Shown here piece by piece: positions 6,040 to 11,509 of a stretch of DNA of 11,509 nucleotides. This stretch comes from Funneliformis mosseae (Eukaryota > Glomeromycota > Glomeromycetes > Glomerales > Glomeraceae), in the NCBI GenBank assembly GCA_910592005.1, contig CAJVPP010003486.1, positions 1-11,509 of the forward strand, written 5' to 3'. Position 1 is the first letter of the stretch; the number at the start of each line of letters is the position of its first letter. The notes beneath the pieces are model-generated. The model worked only from the letters and a program-made list of their open reading frames with translations, searched no databases and was not told the origin of the DNA. The position numbers and the translations under genes were made by a program.

Positions 6040-8463
6040 TCATAACTTACTTTTTTTTAATATACCATCTTCACTTAAATCCTGTGAAATTTTGTCTGAG
6101 GTCACAGAATCATCACATTTAGGAGTAATATTTGCACAATTCACCTCAAGCTTATTCTTAACCTTATGCATATTAGGAGTAGTAGCAATGCCTCTGAGAT
6201 TACATTTTTCTTTTGTATCAATTACTAGCATTGATTGTGTAGAGATATTATCTGTCATAATTGCAAAATTAGCATCAGAATCAACCACAGCACCCAGAAT
6301 GACTAGATGCTTAATTTTACATTTAATAGTTATAACATCTATGATGAGATTTTTTTTCTGAACGAAATCGATTTTCATAGGCTTATTTAGAATTTTGTCT
6401 CTTCATCTAAGTCTGAAGTTTCAGGAGTATCTAAAATGGGGTCATCTCTACCATTAACCAGTATTCTGAAAGCAGAATTCTGTGATTGAAAAAAAGGCTA
6501 TAATGATACCAAACTTTTCATTAAGCACCTTCTCAATAATTTTCTTAATAATATTTTCCAATCGGGATTGATTATTCTGTAATAGGAACTTTGAACTTCA
6601 CTTTTTCTTTTTTAGTAGAGGGAAAGGATTACTCGATTTTTTCTTCATTTTTTTTGCCTTAGTAATATTAATATTAATATTAGCTTCAGACTCAGATTCA
6701 GATAAAGAACTCGAATCAGAATCAGAAGAGTCATCAGATGATATATCAGAGTTAGTATTTAAACCCTAACTTGAATCTAAAGTGGCAAGATTTACTTTAC
6801 CTTTTTTAGACTTACTCTTTTTTTTTCTGGGTCACTTACGAAAATTGTGATCAGTTTTACCACAATTAGAGCATTTATGCTTGGCTAATTTTTTGATCAC
6901 ATTAACTATTTGAGAGTATTTTTTAAAAAGCTTGGTATAATTGGTATTAGCAACACCTAATCTCCTTATTAATTCGTCATTAATATAATTATCTAAGAAT
7001 GTAAGATCTTTTGATGCATCAACTGACATTCCTAACTGTACTGCACATATATACATCTTTTTTAAGGTATTATTATTTGAAATTGTGCCTGAATCAGTTG
7101 AACTAACTGTTCTTCAAGGGAGGCTATTTGGGAATTTAACTTTTCAATTTCAGCTAAATTACTCTGATAATTTTGACCTCCATTTAAATTAAGAGCATGC
7201 TTCAGCCACATGTCTTTTAGATTTGTAAAAAATGCATTAATAGTAGCAGGAGTGACAGCTCACATCTATGTATAAAGATTGCCTAGTAAGTGGTTCCTAA
7301 GAAATCCTATAGTTTGTGCATCACCATCTGCTATACCTAATAATAAAGGTTGAATTCTTTTTTCATAAGTATCTAGTAAATCTGTGGGTAGAAATTTTTC
7401 TTGAATTAATCTTTAAAATACTGATTGCTAACTATCTACTGTTTATCGTTAATAATATAATCTCATCTAAGCATGTAAAGTATCTGAAGTATTAATAGGA
7501 GCTACAGAGTTAGTATAAGGATCATTTGCTAAAGCTGGTAAATATTTTCCTCCCATCTAAGCTTTATAAATATTACACTTGATAGCATCATCAAAATTTC
7601 TAGCATTTGCATTTTTAAGAACAGTCATATGTCCTTGCATGAATGATATTGATTGAATAAGCCTATTCAAATAATCGTCAGGAGGTTCTTGGCCTGTATA
7701 CAACTTATTTTTAGCAAAATGAATACAATCAAATTTAATACTAGTAAACGTTTTAATGTCAGCCATATTTCCTAATGGATTATTCTGAAGTGCCAAAATT
7801 TGTCTCTAAAAATTTAAAATATTCTGGCCTTTTTGCCTAATCACTAGCTGAAAAACAAATTTTTCATATATCAATTTGCTAATGTGGGATTGTTTTCTCA
7901 CTATAATGACTAACATCCTATTTACTTAATTTTGGACATTAGTTTACAACTATCAGGTATTTTGTTGAAGATGGTTAACATTCTGTTGACATAATATCTG
8001 TTTAGTAAACTTTTCTCGCAATAATTTTTAAACACGCCTATATTTATCTTAATATAAGAAATACCAACGGCGAGATTCTTTTTTCTCATTATTATAAGCC
8101 AGAATAGCCATATTCTGCTCTTCTTGAGCATTATTTCCCTTCCTTATAGCTACATTCCTTTCTCTCATAATTCTTTCAATCTGAATGCGAGATTTGTCTA
8201 ATAAACGTTATAATCGTAAATTCTGATTTCTTACCATTTAACTGATTTCTAAGATCATCTACCTATCAAATTGAATTATTTAATAGGTTCTGATATTGAT
8301 CTTTCTCAGTTGTGATATTTTACAAAGTAACCCAAATAGTATTTAACGAACCTCTGATTTCATCTATAACATTGACAGAATTTTGCATAGGCGTACCAAC
8401 CTCTCTAATGTGATTTTCAATTTGATCTAACCCTCTATTAATATTTGCAATAAGATTAGTCAT
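6040..8463 (-). pseudogene. Gag-like protein with zinc knuckle and retropepsin remnant
   Basis: The gene starts at ATG 8463 (MTNLIANINRGLDQIENHIR). A coiled-coil N-terminus follows (8460-7860: TEKDQYQNLL, VDDLRNQLNGKKSE, a frameshift near 8195, then RLLDKSRIQIERIMRERN). Next is a Gag capsid-like part (7800-7130: PPDDYLNRLIQSISFMQGHM, EKFLPTDLLDTYEKRIQPLL, GFLRNHLLGNLYT, INAFFTNLKDMW). A frameshift near 7065 leads to a CCHC knuckle (6832-6879: C-x2-C-x4-H, last Cys replaced by TGA), a Ser/Asp-rich tract (6690-6770) and a retropepsin-like segment (6264-6295: GAVVDSDANFAIM, catalytic D-S-G now D-S-D). Stops fall at expected Gln and Trp positions. In retroelements such proteins build particles, but there is no reverse transcriptase here. 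It resembles repetitive Gag-like proteins recalled from Rhizophagus. Confidence 0.75.
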
Positions 8464-8480
8464 TACTATATCTAAAGTAT

Positions 8481-8844
8481 TTATTGGGATTTTTTATCTA
8501 TGAGAATCTGGATTCTTGCTTTAAGATTTCTAACCTTATTTTTGAACTCTATAATTCGGCCATCTTGAATAGACCTAACCTTATCTTTGAATTTTTTATT
8601 CTGTTATAAAACCCTAAGCTGTTTTCACAAATAAAATATTTCTAATTTAAGTTTCTTTACCACTTTTTTCATGGGTTATAATAGTATTATCCTGTAATGA
8701 GATAGTTCAATAACATTGCTTAAGCTCTTTCACAAGAAAATAAAATTTTTTTTCATTTCTCTTATTAATAAAAATATCATCTTGAAGCTTACTACGAAGC
8801 TCCTGATTTATATCTAAAAGCTGTAAATATGTCAAATCAAACAT
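8481..8844 (-). pseudogene. Short coiled-coil ORF upstream of the Gag-like gene
   Basis: The frame opens at about 8867 on the minus strand, with an ATG at 8844, and reads MFDLTYLQLLDINQELRSKL, NEKKFYFLVKELKQCY, a TGA, then ISLQDNTIITHEKSGKE. Near 8590 it shifts into a second frame reading KFKDKVRSIQDGRIIEFKNK and VRNLKARIQILIDKKSQ before TAA at 8481. It is rich in Leu, Lys and Glu in a coiled-coil pattern. It ends 18 bases before the start of the Gag-like gene on the same strand, so it may be a separate small gene or a lost N-terminal part of that protein. About 50 bases separate it from the divergent integrase gene. No family is recognised. Confidence 0.4.
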
Positions 8845-8896
8845 TCTATTATTCAGCTCTAATTTATAGTACTATCATAATATTTCTGTCTTAAGA

Positions 8897-9918
8897 ATGA
8901 GTCAACTTCAAATTGGTATAGATCCTGATAATATATAAAGAATCGAAAAAAATATTATATTGCATAATATATATTATCGTCTGACTGGATATTTTTCTAA
9001 CCCTAAATCCCTAAAAAATACGTGTAAAAAAGAGGGTATAGATTCAGTCTTCAAACTGTGAAAAAATGGTTGAATCAACAAGAATCATACCTGATTTATA
9101 AGTATCCTTCTAAGTATGTCCTAAGATTTAGCTATAGACGAATAACATGACCAAATTGTGTTTATCAATGATATATTATTCCTGATCCATAATCATTACA
9201 AAGGCAAGACTTATAAAGCAGTACTTAATGTAATAGACTGCATCTCAAGATTTAAAACTTCAGTTCTGCTCAGGTCAAAGAGTGCTTATAAAGTTGCTAA
9301 GGTATTTAGAAGAATATATAAGAATTGAAATAATCTATTGATATGGACAAAGCTTCTATAATGTGATAATAAAAGAGAATGGATGAGAGAAACTTCCTGT
9401 CTATATAAGATCCAGTATGCTGTTGAATTTATATCTTCTGATTCAAGACTAATAAGAGTATGGATTAGATATTTACCAAAAGCTATCGATTATCTAAATA
9501 ACTATCTCACACATCTTATTAGAGAATCAGGTTCTTCAAAATGAGGATTAACGCCTTCAGTGGCTATTTTATTAGAGAAGGTTGAGTCCAGACCTTCTAT
9601 AAAATCTAAGCATCCTGTTGAGAAGAATGAAGAAATCTTAAAGAGAGGTAATACAGTCTGCTATCTTCTTGTTAATGCAGAATAGAAAGAGGTATGAAAA
9701 ATCAAAGGTATATAACTAATCCTATATGATCACTAAGTCTTCATAAAGTCTGAAAAGTTATTCTCATAAAGAATGAACCAGTTTTATATTATCTTAATGG
9801 TGATGAATATACACTAAAGTGGAGATTTGTGCAAAAAGAGCTAATATTAATAGCTGATCCAGAAAGGGTTAGTCGTCTACCTCAAAGCATATTATCTGTA
9901 CATATTGCATATGCTTTC
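8897..9918 (+). pseudogene. Retroviral-type (DDE) integrase, internally deleted
   Basis: The integrase would insert the element's ends into host DNA. Starting at ATG 8897, the N-terminal part reads GYFSNPKSLKNTCKKEGID, then after a frameshift near 9062 KKWLNQQESYLIYKYPSKYV. After another shift near 9168 the catalytic core follows: NDILFLIHNHYKGKTYKAVL and NVIDCISRFKTSVLLRSKSA, then CDNKREWM near 9361-9384. These hold the first two catalytic Asp positions, D-I-L-F and C-D-N. The third catalytic residue, a Glu normally followed by R-F-N about 35 residues on, is absent: the sequence jumps at about 9395-9402 to YKIQYAVEF, VWIRYLPKAIDYLNN. A C-terminal SH3-like stretch after a frameshift near 9754 reads [20 protein letters not shown]. 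Internal stops are TGA, TAA, TAG and others. The family call is firm for the core. Confidence 0.8.
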
Positions 9919-10449
9919 CCTTTCAATAATGAGCTAGATCAAGCTATTGATTATGCTAAGAAGCAAGGTGATCAATGTTTAGAAAGGACTGGGCGAGTAA
10001 ATGATCATAATATTTATCTTTGGTCTTGTATAAATAGTGTGTATTAATGGGAGTATCCATTAAAATACATCATGAAAAAATTCAAATAGTTTCCTCTTTG
10101 TCACCACACTACTGAAAGAACTGTACAATATATTTTTGAAGATCTATTAGACAAGAAATTTCCATCATATAGGCTGAATTTTTTGCATAGAATGCAACTT
10201 AATAGATATAACGAAGAGTTGTGACTAAGATTCGAATTTTATGGTAGATAATACTATAGCCTTAATTCAATATTTCATAGGAGAGGCCAGATAGATTTGG
10301 ATGAACAGAAAATGCGTGATTAGAAGAAGCGATATATATACAAGAAATAAGATATATGTCTTATCGAAGTGCCCTATACATATGACCTTTTTCTCTATAT
10401 TAAGCATACACTTATTGAGAAAGAATTCTTGAGTAATTCTTCAGATTAA
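9919..10449 (+). pseudogene. Zinc-ribbon plus restriction-endonuclease-like domain
   Basis: The frame is unbroken by indels from 9754 to the TAA at 10447 and carries stops at 10045 (TAA), 10087 (TAG), 10222 (TGA) and later ones. It first shows a zinc-ribbon-like segment, [18 protein letters not shown], stop, WEYPL and FPLCHH; a Cys and a His expected in the 'C-P-x-C' and 'H-x-W' positions are changed. A nuclease-like core follows: [71 protein letters not shown]. The pattern 'Y-N-E-E-L-x-x-x-F-E-x-x-G-x-x-x-Y ... R-D ... I-x-L-I-x-V-P-Y-T' is that of the PD-(D/E)XK-type nucleases found in giant viruses and in Glomeromycotina. It continues the integrase C-terminus in the same frame, so the live protein may be a fusion. 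The role in the element is unknown. Confidence 0.6.
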
Positions 10450-10514
10450 GTCAGAGAGAATTATTTGGTCCTTTTAGGAACTTTTTTTAGTATTTTTCTG
10501 ATATCACATGGTCC

Positions 10515-10526
10515 TGCAAATTTGCA
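10515..10526. terminator. 12-base palindrome between endonuclease and ATPase genes
   Basis: TGCAAATTTGCA is a perfect palindrome 65 bases after the endonuclease stop and 37 before the ATPase start. It could be a 3'-end hairpin or a promoter site, but at this length chance is a fair explanation. Confidence 0.2.
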
Positions 10527-10563
10527 AGATTTATTTTTAGAATATCATTAGTAATAGTTTAAC

Positions 10564-10979
10564 ATGAAAATAAAGAAACTTGAGCCAGTTGATAGGTTAG
10601 TATACCATATTAACGAGATTAAAGATGCCAAAAAATATAATGGTATTCTCCAATGGCCTTTCACTTTACTGATCTGTAGCCGTATTAATTCAAGAAAAAC
10701 TAATGAGGTTTTCAATCTCATGTTCGAAATAAGCTTTATCAAATATTTAATAGGAAAAAAGAAGGAACGCGCTATATCAAGTATAATGATTTGCTACTCA
10801 TCGACCACAATCTTAAGAAGTCAAAATATATATATCTCAAATTAGCATATCAGATAATTGCAAATAGTTCAAAGTCCTATCGTGAAAATATTACATTCTG
10901 AGCTTTGAAACCTAATAAAATTCCTAAGATGGATTCATTTTCTTCAGATAGGAGTACAGTATCTATATTTGAAGATCTA
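10564..10979 (+). pseudogene. Packaging-type P-loop ATPase (A32/FtsK-HerA-like), truncated
   Basis: In viruses and Polintons this ATPase pumps DNA into capsids. From ATG 10564 the protein reads MKIKKLEPVDRLVYHINEIK and ILQWPFTLLICSRINSRKTN. The last part is the Walker A loop at 10678-10701: it should be G-x-x-x-x-G-K-T but both Gly are replaced (Ser and Arg). A frameshift lies near 10735-10770. The second frame contains [20 protein letters not shown], a TGA at an Arg-like position, KIPKMDSFSSD and STVSIFEDL, a Walker B strand ending in Glu-Asp at 10959-10979. The gene is then cut by the Tc1 element at a TA dinucleotide, so the sensor and C-terminal parts are absent. The hydrophobic strand before Walker A and the 'I-F-E-D' Walker B support the A32-like branch. 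This copy is dead. Confidence 0.7.
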
Positions 10980-11062
10980 CAGTGACGGTCAAAAATATTG
11001 CATCATCTGAACACAAATTTTAAAATTGCAATTTTTTGACAATTAAGGCGACGCAGTGTACA
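10980..11062. repeat. Tc1/mariner terminal inverted repeat (one end)
   Basis: CAGTGACGGTC begins the repeat and GACGCAGTGT closes it. TTGCATCATCTGAAC and AAATTGCAATTTTTTGAC lie between. The opposite copy is outside the window, so the length is estimated. Confidence 0.65.
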
Positions 11063-11269
11063 AAACTTTATTTTTAGGCTTATTATAATGAATCAATTTA
11101 GTGGTATAAATTTCGTTATGCAGTGATGGAATAAAAATTTTTTAAAATAATATTTTTTATCGATCATGCGATGCTTTTCTTTTGACTGAATTTTATAAAA
11201 TATTTTTATATAAATAAAAAAAAAAAAATTTATTATTTCAATTATAATAAAACTTTAATAAAAAATTGT

Positions 11270-11398
11270 TTACCATCTTGTATAGCCACCATTAACTTTA
11301 ATTACATTATTTATATAAGTTGGCATAGTATCAACCAATTTTTTACATACATCGAACCCCAATTCAACCCAAATCTTTTGAATTGTATCCCATAAATT
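11270..11398 (-). pseudogene. Tc1/mariner transposase, last 42 residues
   Basis: Read leftward, the frame gives NLWDTIQKIWVELGFDVCKK then LVDTMPTYINNVIKVNGGYT-RW and TAA at 11270. 'N-L-W-D' follows the catalytic region in Tc1 transposases, and 'L-V-x-x-M-P-x-x-x-x-x-V-I-x-x-x-G-G-x-T-x-W' is the classic C-terminal end of the family. There are no stops in this stretch, so this insertion is less decayed than the element it interrupts. The reading is cut just before the position of the third catalytic acid block, at about 11398, where a different repeat begins. The transposase cannot be made from this copy. Confidence 0.85.
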
Positions 11399-11509
11399 AG
11401 AGTTCTGAACGAGTTGAGTTAACTCACGAGTTAGATAAGCCGAATCGAGTTCAAATCAAGTCGAGTTGGTGTTTTTTTGACTCGATGATTTGCGAGTCAA
11501 GCCAAATTC
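11399..11509. repeat. GAGTT/AACTC-rich repeat, probable end of another hAT element
   Basis: The sequence interrupts the Tc1 transposase and begins AGAGTTCTGAACGAGTTGAG. It contains many copies of GAGTT, AACTC, CGAGTC and ACTCGA in both orientations, such as GAGTTGAGTTAACTCACGAG and TGACTCGATGATTTGCGAGT. Clustered short words in both orientations resemble the subterminal region of hAT elements, including the one at 2575-2630. The element continues out of the window; no coding part is seen. Confidence 0.45.

Larger units (their letters stand above)
2644..10979. mobile_element. Degraded Polinton/Maverick-like or virus-derived DNA element
   Basis: I read this interval as one element because it is tightly packed with genes decayed in the same way, bounded on both sides by transposon insertions, and includes three hallmark functions of self-synthesising transposons and large DNA viruses: a probable PolB tail, a retroviral-type integrase and a packaging-type P-loop ATPase. 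The added endonuclease-like domain, Gag-protease gene and coiled-coil genes are not in the usual Polinton set. I found no double jelly-roll capsid, penton or adenain-type protease, and no terminal inverted repeats; both ends are lost here. It could also be an endogenised virus fragment. Unity of the element is inference. Confidence 0.6.
10980..11398 (-). mobile_element. Tc1/mariner transposon, 3' part
   Basis: The element starts with CAGTGACGGTCAAAAATATT directly after a TA at 10978-10979, the Tc1/mariner target. CAGTG is the usual first motif of such termini. About 80 bases of terminal repeat follow, to roughly 11062 (ending near GGCGACGCAGTGT), then AT-rich untranslated sequence with A and T runs. 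A transposase C-terminus lies on the minus strand. The rest is missing because another repeat starts at about 11398. Confidence 0.8.

Noticed and set aside
6092..6361. Plus-strand 89-codon ORF
   Set aside because: It lies opposite the retropepsin segment of the Gag-like gene, which has recognisable motifs; the plus-strand reading has none.
7922..8131. Minus-strand 69-codon ORF in another frame of the Gag-like gene
   Set aside because: The Gln- and charge-rich frame on the same strand fits the coiled-coil part of the Gag-like protein better and joins the capsid-like part without a shift.
6040..9918. LTR retrotransposon made of the Gag-like gene and integrase
   Set aside because: The two genes are divergent, there is no reverse transcriptase or RNase H, and no LTR pair is visible.
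5380..10449. Alternative genetic code with TAA/TAG read as Gln
   Set aside because: Many stops do fall at Gln positions, but TGA also falls at Arg and Trp positions, TAG at Trp positions, and frameshifts and deletions are common. Mutational decay explains all of these together.
10548..10742. Minus-strand 64-codon ORF
   Set aside because: It is antisense to the start of the ATPase and shows no family motif.
2644..10979. Jelly-roll capsid or adenain-type protease of a typical Polinton
   Set aside because: I looked in the unknown ORFs and found no motif supporting either; only structure prediction could find a very divergent one.
1..11509. tRNA or rRNA genes and CRISPR arrays
   Set aside because: No cloverleaf-like segment, rRNA core sequence or regular repeat-spacer pattern was seen.

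Overview
This is very AT-rich eukaryotic DNA made almost entirely of nested, decayed mobile elements. No gene in the window has an intact reading frame. The best guess for the host is an arbuscular mycorrhizal fungus (Glomeromycotina, most likely Rhizophagus). That rests on base composition and on recalled resemblance of the Gag-like, integrase, ATPase and hAT proteins to repetitive Rhizophagus proteins. No search was possible.

Layout: (1) About 1-1087 is the end of a hAT transposon on the minus strand: a broken transposase C-terminus, a stretch with nothing recognisable, then an ATCGAT-rich subterminal region and a terminal motif. It appears to sit inside (2) a second hAT transposon on the plus strand, about 1097-2643, with a decayed transposase and a subterminal region ending in a TAGAGATG-type terminus (read inward). 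(3) About 2644-10979 is the core of the window: a broken large Polinton/Maverick-like or virus-derived element. In order it carries a probable B-family DNA polymerase tail (+), an unknown gene (+), a coiled-coil protein with a C-terminal membrane segment (-), a small basic helix-turn-helix-like protein (+), a Gag-like protein with zinc knuckle and retropepsin remnant (-), a short coiled-coil ORF (-), an integrase (DDE type) running in one frame into a zinc-ribbon plus restriction-endonuclease-like domain (+), and a packaging-type P-loop ATPase (+). (4) From 10980 a Tc1/mariner element has cut the ATPase just after its Walker B motif. (5) At about 11398 this Tc1 element is itself cut by a further repeat rich in GAGTT/AACTC words, probably another hAT end.

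The core element is compact, with convergent and divergent gene pairs separated by about 50-200 bases. In a live copy the polymerase, integrase, ATPase and endonuclease would handle replication, insertion and packaging. The Gag-like protein, coiled-coil proteins and unknown ORFs would be candidates for structural or accessory roles; that is inference. A Gag-protease gene beside polymerase, integrase and packaging ATPase genes, with no reverse transcriptase, is the most unusual feature.

Almost all internal stops are TAA/TAG where Gln (CAA/CAG) or Trp (TGG) is expected, or TGA where Arg (CGA) or Trp is expected. That pattern indicates C-to-T decay on either strand, as in repeat-induced mutation or methyl-cytosine deamination, rather than a new genetic code. 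Small indels and larger internal deletions add to it.
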